A stretch of 64,000 nt of DNA from JAJPJQ01 sp964572145. Lineage in GTDB: Bacteria > Desulfobacterota > Binatia > UBA9968. Location: contig CAZNES010000016.1 of NCBI GenBank assembly GCA_964572145.1, positions 1 through 64,000 on the forward strand. The letters are read 5' to 3'. The notes below the pieces were generated by a model. That model saw nothing but the letters and a program-made list of their open reading frames with translations, did not search any database and had not been told where the DNA came from. This document shows positions 1 through 7,868 of this stretch, one piece after another. Position numbers and translations under genes: made by a program. Numbering within the stretch: the first letter of the stretch is position 1; each line of letters begins with the position of its first letter.

Positions 1-2
1 AC

Positions 3-1187
3 CACGGCTCGGTCACGCGCCTGGTTTTTTCGGTCAAGGAATTAAGAAGCAGGCAGCTCCTGATCCACTTGATGACGCAGGCCGGACTCAAGGTCCACGT
101 CGATAGAATCGGAAACATTTTCGGCCGGCTCGCCGGCGGCGACGGCAAGGCGGCGGTTCTGGCGGGATCGCATCTCGACAGCGTCATGCACGGCGGAAAA
201 TTCGACGGGCCCGTGGGCGTCATCGGCGCTCTGGAAGCGGTGCGAACGATCAAAGAGAACAAGGTGGGGCTGCCCTGTCCAATAGAAGTCGTCTGCTTCG
301 TCGGCGAAGAATCGTCCCGCTTCGGATTTTCGACATTGGGCAGCAGCCTCATCGCCGGTCAAGTGCGGATGAAAGACCTGGCCAACGCCGTGGACGCCCG
401 CGGCACCAAGCTGGAAGACGTTCTCGCGAGCATGGGTGTTTATCGAGAAACTCTTTCTTCTCTCAGGAGAGATCCGGAATCCGTCAAGGCCTATCTCGAG
501 CTCCACATCGAGCAGGGTCCCGTGCTCGAGGCGAAGAAGAAAAAGATCGGCGTGGTTACGGCGATCGCCGCGTCAACGCGTCTCCGAGTAGTATTCACCG
601 GACAGGCGGACCACTCGGGCACGACGCCGATGGAGATGAGAAAAGACGCGCTCGTCGCCGCTGCGGAGCTGATTACCTACGTCGAAGAGGCCGCAAGAAA
701 CCATTCCGCGGCCGAACAGGGGCGCGTCGTCGGGACCGTCGGTGCGATGAAGATCGAGCCCGGCGTCATCAACGCGATCCCCGGAAAAGTGGAGCTGTCC
801 GTGGACATTCGTAGTATTATCTCCAAGGCGAAGGAACGCGTCGCCCGGCTGGTGGAAAAGCGCGCGCGGGAAATTGCGGCGAAGAGAAATATCGCCGTAG
901 AGATCCTGCCGATCCGCTCCGAGGAGCCCGTGCCCCTGGATGAAAACCTGCTTTCACTGATACAAGAGATCTGCGAAGAAAAACAAATTCCGTACGAGAT
1001 CATGCCCTCCGGGGCCGGCCACGACGCGATGCAGATGGCCAAAATCACTCGCGCCGGAATGATTTTTATACCGAGCAAAAAAGGCATCAGCCACAGCCCG
1101 CTGGAGTGGACCGACCCGGAAGAGATCTGTCTCGGAGCCCAGATTTTATTGGAGACGATGGTGCGAGTCGCTCATGAAGAAAACTGA
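3..1187 (+). CDS. M20-family Zn amidohydrolase (hydantoinase/carbamoylase type), 5' end outside window
   Basis: The frame is open from the left edge, so the first residues are missing; 394 residues are visible. It resembles N-carbamoyl-amino-acid/beta-ureidopropionase/allantoate amidohydrolases of family M20, cytosolic dimetal enzymes that cut carbamoyl or amide bonds. Visible motifs are GSHLDSV with the metal-binding His and Asp, a GKFDGPVG loop, the EESSRF catalytic/metal Glu segment, HIEQGP, the dimerisation/substrate motif HSGTTPM and a late GAGHDA plus ISHSPLE. The last 14 bases overlap pyrR, so the two are probably co-transcribed. The overlap with a pyrimidine gene makes a pyrimidine-breakdown substrate plausible, but the sequence does not fix the substrate. 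Confidence 0.85.
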   Translation, partial: HGSVTRLVFSVKELRSRQLLIHLMTQAGLKVHVDRIGNIFGRLAGGDGKAAVLAGSHLDSVMHGGKFDGPVGVIGALEAVRTIKENKVGLPCPIEVVCFVGEESSRFGFSTLGSSLIAGQVRMKDLANAVDARGTKLEDVLASMGVYRETLSSLRRDPESVKAYLELHIEQGPVLEAKKKKIGVVTAIAASTRLRVVFTGQADHSGTTPMEMRKDALVAAAELITYVEEAARNHSAAEQGRVVGTVGAMKIEPGVINAIPGKVELSVDIRSIISKAKERVARLVEKRAREIAAKRNIAVEILPIRSEEPVPLDENLLSLIQEICEEKQIPYEIMPSGAGHDAMQMAKITRAGMIFIPSKKGISHSPLEWTDPEEICLGAQILLETMVRVAHEEN

Positions 1188-1716
1188 CAGCAAAAACATC
1201 CAGGTGTTGAACGCGCAGGAGATCAAAAAAAACCTCGAGCGTTTCTGCCGTGAGCTTCTGAAGCAACAGGATTCCGGCCAGCTCGCCTTCATCGGCATCC
1301 GGACCAGAGGCATTCATCTCGCCCGGCGGCTCTGCGAGATGATGAAAAAGTTCGGCGGCAAAGAGATTCCGCTGGGCGAGATGGACATCGCGCTCTACCG
1401 CGACGACGTGAACACGCTGTTGCCCGACGGCAAGGTGGACAACACGAGGATTCCGTTCGACATCAATAACAAGACGATCATTCTGGTCGACGACGTTTTA
1501 CACACGGGCCGGACCGTGCGCGCGGCGGTGGACCACCTCATCGACCTCGGCCGGCCCAGGGCGATTCATCTCGCCGTCTTGATCGACCGCGGCGGGCGCG
1601 AGTTTCCGATCGCGGCCGAGTACGTCGGAAAAAAAGTCAATCTGCCCGCGGGCGGCGATGTGAAGGTCAGATTGAAAGAGGTGGACAAGGTAGATGAGGT
1701 GGTAATCAGCAGGTAG
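1174..1716 (+). CDS. pyrR: PyrR: pyrimidine-responsive regulator / uracil phosphoribosyltransferase
   Basis: 180 residues, the usual PyrR length. The PRPP-binding loop ILVDDVLHTGRTVR lies at about residues 103-116, and the N-terminal half has the typical GIRTRG turn at 41-46. PyrR proteins attenuate pyr mRNA when bound to UMP and also make UMP from uracil and PRPP. No pyrB, carA or pyr attenuator is visible here, so its target RNA must be elsewhere if it regulates. The start overlaps the upstream amidohydrolase by 14 bases. Its TAG stop (1714-1716) lies inside the head of a palindromic repeat, so the last codons abut an inserted element. Confidence 0.9.
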   Translation: MKKTDSKNIQVLNAQEIKKNLERFCRELLKQQDSGQLAFIGIRTRGIHLARRLCEMMKKFGGKEIPLGEMDIALYRDDVNTLLPDGKVDNTRIPFDINNKTIILVDDVLHTGRTVRAAVDHLIDLGRPRAIHLAVLIDRGGREFPIAAEYVGKKVNLPAGGDVKVRLKEVDKVDEVVISR

Positions 1717-1736
1717 GGGCGTAATTCATTGCGCCC
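1713..1736 (+). repeat. GTAGGGGC-headed palindrome, copy 1
   Basis: 24-bp hairpin beginning GTAGGGGC, with stem GGGCGTAAT paired to ATTGCGCCC (one G-T pair) and a two-base turn. It contains the pyrR stop codon. It is in inverted orientation to copy 2 at 2006-2029. Confidence 0.7.
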
Positions 1737-2005
1737 AATGGCGACGAGCCGGACAATTCATCGCGCTAAGACGCCAAGCACGCCAAGAAAAAACATTTTT
1801 TTCTCTCCGAACTTTGCGCCCTTCGCGTCTCTGCGCGAAATGTGTTGTCTTCCTTCGAGACCTTCGTGTCAGCCTGAGGCTGATCAGCCTCTCTTTTTGG
1901 CTGATCCTTCGTGGTTAAAATCCTCTCACCACGAAGAGCACGAAGCACACGAAGTTCGGATGATTCATCGCGCCAAGCCGCTAAGATCGCAAAGAAAGCC
2001 TGACT
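1737..2005. repeat. Repeat-filled spacer of degenerate short words between two inverted palindromes
   Basis: No credible gene. The spacer is made of degenerate words: ACGCCAAG-like units near 1767-1790, CTTCGCG/CTTCGTG-like units near 1820-1875, their complements ACGAAG-like near 1929-1955, and a second ATTCATCGCGC unit at about 1963 matching one at about 1755. Together with the two palindromes it forms a composite of about 317 bp (1713-2029) with inverted ends. A 94-codon reading frame crosses it but has only repeat-derived sequence. Confidence 0.6.
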
Positions 2006-2029
2006 GGGCGTGATGAATCACGCCCCTAC
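2006..2029 (-). repeat. GTAGGGGC-headed palindrome, copy 2
   Basis: Read on the minus strand it begins GTAGGGGC and has a fully paired stem GGGCGTGAT/ATCACGCCC. It differs from copy 1 by changes that keep pairing. Together with copy 1 it bounds the 1713-2029 spacer as inverted ends. Confidence 0.7.
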
Positions 2030-2066
2030 TGGAATTTCCGGGACGAATTGATTATATTTAGGCTGA

Positions 2067-3203
2067 ATGAAAAAAATTCCCTGCGCGATTTATCGGGGCG
2101 GCACGAGCAAGCCGATTTTTTTTCTAGAAAAAGATCTGCCGCGCGATACTAAAAAAAGAGACGAAGCGGTGCTGGCCGCCTTCGGCAGCCCGGACATGAG
2201 GCAGATCGACGGACTGGGCGGCGCCGATCCGCTGACCAGCAAGGTCGCCTACATCGGGCCTCCCACCATTCCCGGAACCGACGTCAACTATACCTTCGGC
2301 TACGTCGGGATCTCGTCCCCGATCATCGACTACACGGGGAATTGCGGCAACACCTCCGCCGCGGTCGGGCCGTTCGCGCTCCTGCGCGGCCTGATCGATG
2401 CCAAAGAGCCGATCACCAAAGTTCGCATCTACAACACCAATACCAAAAAGATCATCGTCGGAGAGTTTCCGGTGCGCGGCGGCGAGTTCCAGAGCGAGGG
2501 CGATTTCCGCATCGACGGCGTGCCGGGCGCCGGCTCGAAAATTTTACTCGACTTTCTCGATTCCGGCGGCGCGGTGACGGGAAAACTCCTGCCGACGGGA
2601 AAAGTCAAAGAGGAGATTCAATTCCCCACCGTCGGCAAGCTCGTCGTCTCGATGGTGGACGCGGCCAATCCGTTTGTTTTCGTGCGCGCGGCGGATGTGG
2701 GTCTCAAGGACGACGCTACGCTGGAAGAAATCGCCGGCAACGATGCGCTGTTAAAAAAATGCGAAGAGATCCGCTCGGTGGTGGCGGAGATCATGGGCAT
2801 CGCCAGGAAAGAAGACGCGACGCAAAAAAGTCCGGGTGTGCCGAAGATCGCTCTCGTCTCGCCGCCGACGAGTTATTTGACGCCGAAAGGAAAAGTCGAA
2901 ACGCGGGAGATCGACGTGATCGCGCGCATGACGGCGCTGCAGAAGCTGCACAAGGCATTCGCCGTTACCGGCGCGGTCTGTCTCGGCGCGGCGGCAAAGA
3001 TCGAAGGAACCATCGTCAACGAAATTTACCGCGAGGTCCAGCCCAGCAATCCGCCCGCAGTCAGGATCGGCCATCCGTCCGGCACGATTCACGTCGAGAT
3101 CGAAACCGCGCATAACAACGGCGGCCTAATTCTTTCCAAGGCCGCCCTCGCCCGCACCGCCCGTCTCCTGATGGACGGCCACGTCTACGTGCCGGAGCGG
3201 TAA
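2067..3203 (+). CDS. PrpF-family isomerase (2-methylaconitate / 4-oxalomesaconate type)
   Basis: 378 residues, full length for PrpF/GalD proteins. These are cytosolic diaminopimelate-epimerase-fold isomerases that move double bonds or cis/trans geometry in methylaconitate or oxalomesaconate. The opening IPCAIYRGGTSKP is the family signature, the YTGNCGNTSA segment (about residue 92) carries the expected active-site Cys, and HPSGTIHVEIE is near the C-terminus. No 2-methylcitrate or gallate genes are beside it, so the substrate is open. There is no Shine-Dalgarno sequence. A TATATT box at 2053-2058 ends eight bases before the ATG, so a leaderless mRNA is possible. Confidence 0.85.
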   Translation: MKKIPCAIYRGGTSKPIFFLEKDLPRDTKKRDEAVLAAFGSPDMRQIDGLGGADPLTSKVAYIGPPTIPGTDVNYTFGYVGISSPIIDYTGNCGNTSAAVGPFALLRGLIDAKEPITKVRIYNTNTKKIIVGEFPVRGGEFQSEGDFRIDGVPGAGSKILLDFLDSGGAVTGKLLPTGKVKEEIQFPTVGKLVVSMVDAANPFVFVRAADVGLKDDATLEEIAGNDALLKKCEEIRSVVAEIMGIARKEDATQKSPGVPKIALVSPPTSYLTPKGKVETREIDVIARMTALQKLHKAFAVTGAVCLGAAAKIEGTIVNEIYREVQPSNPPAVRIGHPSGTIHVEIETAHNNGGLILSKAALARTARLLMDGHVYVPER

Positions 3204-3322
3204 GGCGGGATTATTTTCTTGCGATGGGGATAACCGTTTATCCTGCGTCCTCTGACACCGTTGTTCATCGCTCAGTCCTCTTATCTGTAGGCTCTTCCTT
3301 TTGCCTTCAGCCCGGATTTTCA

Positions 3323-3352
3323 TTGACATCCCGTTTGGGCCAGTGAGATAAT
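3323..3352 (+). promoter_or_regulatory. Sigma-70-type promoter upstream of the kinase leader
   Basis: TTGACA at 3323-3328 and GATAAT at 3347-3352, 18-bp spacing. Transcription would start near 3359 and run into the structured leader and terminator below. Confidence 0.6.
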
Positions 3353-3358
3353 GATATC

Positions 3359-3464
3359 TATTATTTGCTTCAACTAGGTTGGTGAAGTCCTCTGGGCAAC
3401 TCGGTGGTTCACAACTTTGGCGCGCAGCAAGAAACCCGACTGGATACTCCAGCCGGGTTTTTTT
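3359..3464 (+). ncRNA. Structured leader or small RNA ending in an intrinsic terminator
   Basis: A promoter is followed about 75 bases later by a strong terminator, giving a transcript of about 106 nt. GTTGGTGAA at 3378-3386 can pair downstream with TTCACAAC at 3408-3415. Its TGAAG part can instead pair upstream with CTTCA (3369-3373). These are mutually exclusive stems, as in attenuators. I do not recognise a known riboswitch. It may control the kinase operon at 3578 or be a free sRNA. Confidence 0.4.
3432..3464 (+). terminator. Rho-independent terminator before the sensor kinase
   Basis: Stem AAACCCG-a-CTGG, loop ATACT, CCAG-c-CGGGTTT with one internal mismatch, followed at once by further Ts. 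It lies between a promoter and the kinase gene, so read-through would be required for kinase expression from that promoter. Confidence 0.75.
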
Positions 3465-3577
3465 ATTTGCTAATGCGCGGGCGATTCCAGCAGAGTCTCC
3501 ATACTGAGACCGTTTAGAGAACGGGGAAAGAGAAAGGGGCTAAGCGCCCCGAACGAAGAAACCGCCGGTTTGCCGCG

Positions 3578-5293
3578 ATGTTGAGAGACCTTACAAATCG
3601 GCTGTGCAATTCTTTAATTAGAGCCGACAGGAAAAATTGGTTTATTGTACCGGCTATCTATTTAGCCATTATCTCACCGGTGATTCTCATAGCTGCTTTC
3701 AGTTATATCAGAGCCTATCGAGACTTGACCGACGCTACGTTGTCTCGAAGACAGGCCATAGCCTATCTGACAGCCGCCACATTGAAAGGAAACCTCGATC
3801 GTTTGATTGATATCGGCACTTCCCTCGCCACGCGCGTGCGCTTTCGTCAATTGATCGGCGAAGGAAAATGGGATGAAGCGGTTAAAATTTTGAGGAGTAT
3901 CCCCAAGGATTTCCCATTCATCGACCGGCTATTTTTATCTGATGTGAACGGAACGCTGACGGCCGATACACCGGAACTTCCCGAAGTCAGAGGAAAAAAC
4001 TTTGCTGCTCGAGATTGGTATCGGGGTGTGAGTAGCCAGTGGGCGCCCTATATCTCTGAAGTATATAAAAGGGCTGCAGAGCCTCGATTGAATGTCGTCG
4101 CTGTAGCCATCCCTATCAAATCCGAAGATCAAAAAATTCTCGGAATCTTGGTATTGCAGGTGCGGCTGGATACCTTTTTTGGATGGACTAAAGGCATCGA
4201 CGTGGGTCCACTAGGATTTGCATATTTTGTGGATAAAAAGGGCCACGTAGCGGCTCATCCAAAGTTTTCCCCTCAAGGGGAGATTGTTGATTATTCAAAG
4301 GTTCCCGCCGTGGAGAAGGTGCTTCAAGGAAAGCGCGGTGTTGAAATAGCATTCAACCCGGTTGAAAAAGAGGAACGCATCGCCGCCTATGAGCCGGTGC
4401 CTGATTATGGCTGGGGGGTTATAGCCCAGCAGCCGACGCTTACCGCCTTTGTTGCGAGAGACAGCAACTTAAGACTCATCTTGATCGCCTATGGTTCCAT
4501 TTCTCTCTTGAGCGCTGTCCTGGCATACTTGATTGTACGTGCCTTCACCGCGCGCAAGCTGGCAGAAGAACAAACCCGCAAACTCAACGCGAAACTTGAA
4601 AGCGCCAACAAGGAGTTGGAGGCTTTCAGTTACTCGGTCTCGCACGACTTGCGCGCGCCGCTGCGCCACATCGCAGGATACAGCGAATTGCTGAAAAAGA
4701 ACGCCCTCTCATCCCTGGACGACAAGAGCGTCCACTATCTCAATGCGATCATCGAGTCGGCAGGTCATATGGGCAACCTGGTCGATGATCTGCTGGGCTT
4801 CTCCCGAATAGCGCGAACCGAGGTGCAGAAAACGACAATTAGTCTTGACGAGCTTGTGGAGGAGACTCTGAGAGAGTTGCGGATGGACATGAAAGGACGA
4901 ACCATTGCCTGGAAGATCGACCCGCTGCCCCGAGTGGCAGGAGACCCTCCCATGCTCCGGCTCGTCTTTACCAATCTGATTTCCAACGCGCTCAAATTCA
5001 CCCGCACCCGGCCGGAGGCGAAGATCGAGATCGGCAGCCGCAACGACGGGAACGACGAAGTGGTGGTGTTCATACGCGATAACGGCGTGGGCTTCGAGAC
5101 GCAGTATGTGGATAAGCTCTTTAACGTGTTCCAACGGTTACACAGCTCCAAAGATTTCGAAGGTACCGGGATCGGCCTGGCCACTGTCCGGCGCGTTATC
5201 GAACGGCATGGAGGGCGCGTATGGGCGGAAGGGTCGGTGGATAACGGCGCGACCTTCTATATCTCGCTCCCACGGTCACAGCAAGGAGAATGA
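3578..5293 (+). CDS. Sensor histidine kinase with extracytoplasmic CACHE-like domain
   Basis: 571 residues. A membrane segment at about 21-44 is followed by roughly 250 periplasmic residues of double-CACHE type (the stretch around FAARDWYRG and GVEIAFNPVEKEERIAAYEPVP is typical). A second membrane segment lies near 300-325, then a coiled coil. The HisKA motif has His356 in SYSVSHDLRAPLRH, of the phytochrome-like kinase subclass. The ATPase has N, G1 (RDNGVGF) and G2 (GTGIGLATV) boxes. It probably senses a small external ligand. The stop overlaps the following response regulator by four bases, so the pair is very likely cognate. Confidence 0.9.
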   Translation: MLRDLTNRLCNSLIRADRKNWFIVPAIYLAIISPVILIAAFSYIRAYRDLTDATLSRRQAIAYLTAATLKGNLDRLIDIGTSLATRVRFRQLIGEGKWDEAVKILRSIPKDFPFIDRLFLSDVNGTLTADTPELPEVRGKNFAARDWYRGVSSQWAPYISEVYKRAAEPRLNVVAVAIPIKSEDQKILGILVLQVRLDTFFGWTKGIDVGPLGFAYFVDKKGHVAAHPKFSPQGEIVDYSKVPAVEKVLQGKRGVEIAFNPVEKEERIAAYEPVPDYGWGVIAQQPTLTAFVARDSNLRLILIAYGSISLLSAVLAYLIVRAFTARKLAEEQTRKLNAKLESANKELEAFSYSVSHDLRAPLRHIAGYSELLKKNALSSLDDKSVHYLNAIIESAGHMGNLVDDLLGFSRIARTEVQKTTISLDELVEETLRELRMDMKGRTIAWKIDPLPRVAGDPPMLRLVFTNLISNALKFTRTRPEAKIEIGSRNDGNDEVVVFIRDNGVGFETQYVDKLFNVFQRLHSSKDFEGTGIGLATVRRVIERHGGRVWAEGSVDNGATFYISLPRSQQGE

Positions 5294-5751
5294 TCATGGC
5301 TCAGCTCAGACGTGTCTTGCTGGTTGAGGACGATCCCAAAGATGTAGAGCTTACGCTGGCCGCCTTCGGTGAAAAAAACCTGGGCAATGAGGTGGACGTG
5401 GCCCGCGACGGCGCAGAAGCGCTGGACTATCTCTATCGCCGGGGAAAGTTCAGCAGCCGCCCTCAAGTTAATCCCATCGTGATTCTCCTCGATCTGAAGC
5501 TGCCCAAAATAGACGGCATGCAAGTCCTGAAGGAAATCAAAGGCAATGACGAGCTGAAAACAATTCCGGTAGTCGTGCTGACATCCTCCCGCGAGGAACA
5601 GGACCTGGTAAGGAGCTATCGCCTCGGCGTCAATGCCTACGTCGTAAAGCCGGTCGATTTTCATAAATTCGTCGATGCCGTGGGCGAGCTGGGGGTATTC
5701 TGGGCCGTGATCAACCAACCCCCTCCGGAGACGGCGGGACAAAAGAATTAA
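5290..5751 (+). CDS. Single-domain response regulator (Rcp1-like)
   Basis: 153 residues, only a receiver domain. Acidic pair E13/D14/D15, phosphoacceptor Asp68 in VILLDLKLPK, Thr in VVLTSS and Lys in YVVKPVDF are all present. The long loop YLYRRGKF after DGAEALD is typical of Rcp1-type regulators that pair with phytochrome-like HisKA kinases, matching the kinase just upstream. ATG at 5290 overlaps the kinase stop; a second ATG at 5296 could equally be used. With no output domain it probably passes phosphate to, or docks on, another protein such as the next hybrid kinase. Confidence 0.88.
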   Translation: MIMAQLRRVLLVEDDPKDVELTLAAFGEKNLGNEVDVARDGAEALDYLYRRGKFSSRPQVNPIVILLDLKLPKIDGMQVLKEIKGNDELKTIPVVVLTSSREEQDLVRSYRLGVNAYVVKPVDFHKFVDAVGELGVFWAVINQPPPETAGQKN

Positions 5752-5777
5752 CATTCATCCGTTCGAGCAGATTTCTT

Positions 5778-7394
5778 ATGGAGAACCCACTGCGCATCCT
5801 GCATCTCGAAGACAGCCCTAAAGATGCGGAGCTGATCGAGGCCACGCTTGCCGGAGAGGGCCTTGCCTGTGAAGTGGTCCTCGTTGACACGCGGGCGGAT
5901 TTTGTCGCCGCTCTCGAAGGGGGTGGATTTGATCTGATCCTGGCGGACTACGGTCTGACTTCCTTCGACGGATTGTCCGCGCTGGGTATCGCAAAGGAAA
6001 AGTGCCCGCACGTGCCCTTTATCCTCGTTTCCGGCACCCTGGGCGAGGAGGTGGCGATCGAATCCATGAAACGCGGCGCGACGGACTATGTCCTCAAACA
6101 CCGGTTATCACGGCTTGTGTCCTGCATTAAACGAGCGCAGCGAGAAGTCGAGGAGATGAGGGAGCGCAGGCGGGCGGAAGACGAGGTGAAACACAATCTC
6201 GAACGTATCCGCGCGCTGCACGAGATCGATCTGGCCATCACTTCAACCCTGGATCTCCAAACTATCTTGGAGGTGTTGCTAGAGAAAATTGAAGTCTTTC
6301 TCCCGATTGCTGCGGCCGGCACGGTCAGATTGCTCAACCGAGAGACCGGGGACCTCGAATCTCTGGCATGCCGCGGCTTCGACGAACAAGAGTGGAGGTC
6401 GCAGGCACGAGCGGTTCTCGGCGGTCGGGCACAGAGAGTAGTCGAGACCAGGGCGCCCGTGACGGCGGCCAATATCAACACCGATGAACGAACCTACAAT
6501 ATGGAGATTTTTCGGAAGCGGGGGTTGATCTCCTATCTGGGAGTTCCATTGATAGCCCACGACAAGGTTCTTGGAGTCCTCAGTATTTACACCGGGCAGG
6601 AGCATGAATTCAGCAAAGAGGAAATCGACTTTCTCAACACGCTCGCAGGCCAAGCCGCTATCGCGATCAACAACGCCCAGCTCTACGAAGAGATGGTCAG
6701 AGCAAACAGAACCAAGAACGAATTTCTGAGTGTCATGTCGCACGAGCTGAGAACACCGCTAAGCGTCGTCATGGGATACACGGGGTTGATTAAGGAAGGG
6801 ACGCTCGGCCCGGTTAACGAGAAACAGGCCGAAGCGCTCGGGAAGGTGCTCGGCCGGGCCGGTGACCAGCTCGCCATGATCAATGAAATCATGCAGACCA
6901 CACAACTCGAGGCCCGCTCGATCACGGCGCACCCCGAGGTCCTGGATCTGCGTGTTCTCCTCGACCAGCTAAGATCAAATTATGAGATCCAGGGGGAAAA
7001 AGGGGACGTCAAGCTGATTTGGAACTATCCTGCCGGCCCGACGCGGATAACCTCCGACGGCGCAAAGCTCAAACAGATTCTGCAGAACCTCATCAACAAC
7101 GCCCTTAAGTTCACCGACAAAGGAACTGTGGCGGTTTCGGCGCGCATCGTGGAACAAGGCGGCAAGCAGGTGGAGTTTAGGGTAGCGGATACGGGAATCG
7201 GGATACCTAAGGAAAAGCACGATGCTATCTTCAACAAGTTCCATCAGGTGGACAGCTCGGAGACTAGGCTCTACGGCGGCGTGGGGCTGGGGCTCTACAT
7301 CGTGAAGAATTTCACCGAGCTGCTCGGCGGAACGGTGCAGGTGGAAAGCGAAGAAGGAAAAGGCTCGACGTTCACGGTAACGATACCGGCGTGA
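5778..7394 (+). CDS. REC-GAF-histidine kinase (cytoplasmic hybrid kinase)
   Basis: 538 residues without membrane segments. The receiver covers residues 5-120 with phosphoacceptor Asp57 (LILADYGL). A GAF domain spans about 155-300, HisKA has His322 in SVMSHELRTPLS, and the ATPase has NLINNALKF, ADTGIGI and GGVGLGLYI boxes. An N-terminal receiver on a kinase allows it to act as a phosphorelay input, probably downstream of the single-domain regulator 26 bases upstream. It is the last gene of the rightward trio and converges on a leftward regulator operon. The GAF ligand cannot be told. Confidence 0.88.
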   Translation: MENPLRILHLEDSPKDAELIEATLAGEGLACEVVLVDTRADFVAALEGGGFDLILADYGLTSFDGLSALGIAKEKCPHVPFILVSGTLGEEVAIESMKRGATDYVLKHRLSRLVSCIKRAQREVEEMRERRRAEDEVKHNLERIRALHEIDLAITSTLDLQTILEVLLEKIEVFLPIAAAGTVRLLNRETGDLESLACRGFDEQEWRSQARAVLGGRAQRVVETRAPVTAANINTDERTYNMEIFRKRGLISYLGVPLIAHDKVLGVLSIYTGQEHEFSKEEIDFLNTLAGQAAIAINNAQLYEEMVRANRTKNEFLSVMSHELRTPLSVVMGYTGLIKEGTLGPVNEKQAEALGKVLGRAGDQLAMINEIMQTTQLEARSITAHPEVLDLRVLLDQLRSNYEIQGEKGDVKLIWNYPAGPTRITSDGAKLKQILQNLINNALKFTDKGTVAVSARIVEQGGKQVEFRVADTGIGIPKEKHDAIFNKFHQVDSSETRLYGGVGLGLYIVKNFTELLGGTVQVESEEGKGSTFTVTIPA

Positions 7395-7421
7395 AGCGCC
7401 TCGTCGTAAAGCGGTTAGAGT

Positions 7422-7868
7422 TTATGAGATTATAAAGGACGCGGACGCAGGCGCCATCTCTGGCGTGCGGTCGGGCGTCTTGAATATTTCCCGGATTTTC
7501 TTGCCGATTATCGAGTAGTCGATAATCGGCTTGGAAATAAAATCGCTGCATCCTACGCTCAATGCTTTTTCTCTGTGCTCCTCGGTCAAGCCCGCGGTGA
7601 CGGCGATGATGGGTATATTCTTGCCCCACTCGGTCCGTCGGAGCGCTTGAGTCGCCTCGTACCCGTCCATGACGGGCATTCTGAGATCCATCAAAATCAG
7701 GTCGGGCCGGGCACGCGAGGCCACCTCCAAGGCTTCTTTTCCATTGGATGCGACGAGAATTTCGAAGCCGCCCATGAGCTGAAGGCGGAAGGTAAGAATG
7801 TCCCGATTGTCTCGGTTGTCGTCCACCACGAGGATTTTTCTCACGGCCCCATCCTCCGGGAAACTCAA
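7422..7868 (-). CDS. Single-domain response regulator (DivK/CheY-like)
   Basis: 148 residues, receiver only. VVDDNRD opens it, phosphoacceptor Asp61 is in LILMDLRMPVMDGYEA, Thr91 is conserved and Lys113 sits in DFISKPI. This is the pattern of DivK/CheY-like regulators following hybrid kinases. ATG overlaps the stop of the upstream REC-kinase by four bases, so the two form one transcription unit, driven by the sigma-54-type promoter at 9012-9027. No DNA-binding output is present, so its target is protein. Confidence 0.87.
   Translation of the reverse strand: MSFPEDGAVRKILVVDDNRDNRDILTFRLQLMGGFEILVASNGKEALEVASRARPDLILMDLRMPVMDGYEATQALRRTEWGKNIPIIAVTAGLTEEHREKALSVGCSDFISKPIIDYSIIGKKIREIFKTPDRTPEMAPASASFIIS

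Noticed and set aside
1729..2013. 94-codon frame between pyrR and the PrpF-type gene
   Set aside because: Entirely made of repeat words and palindromes, no domain.
3378..3440. Cyclic di-GMP (GEMM-I) riboswitch in the kinase leader
   Set aside because: GGGCAA and a later GCGCGCAGC recall GEMM, but the GNRA hairpin and the conserved GGGACGCAAAGC segment are absent.
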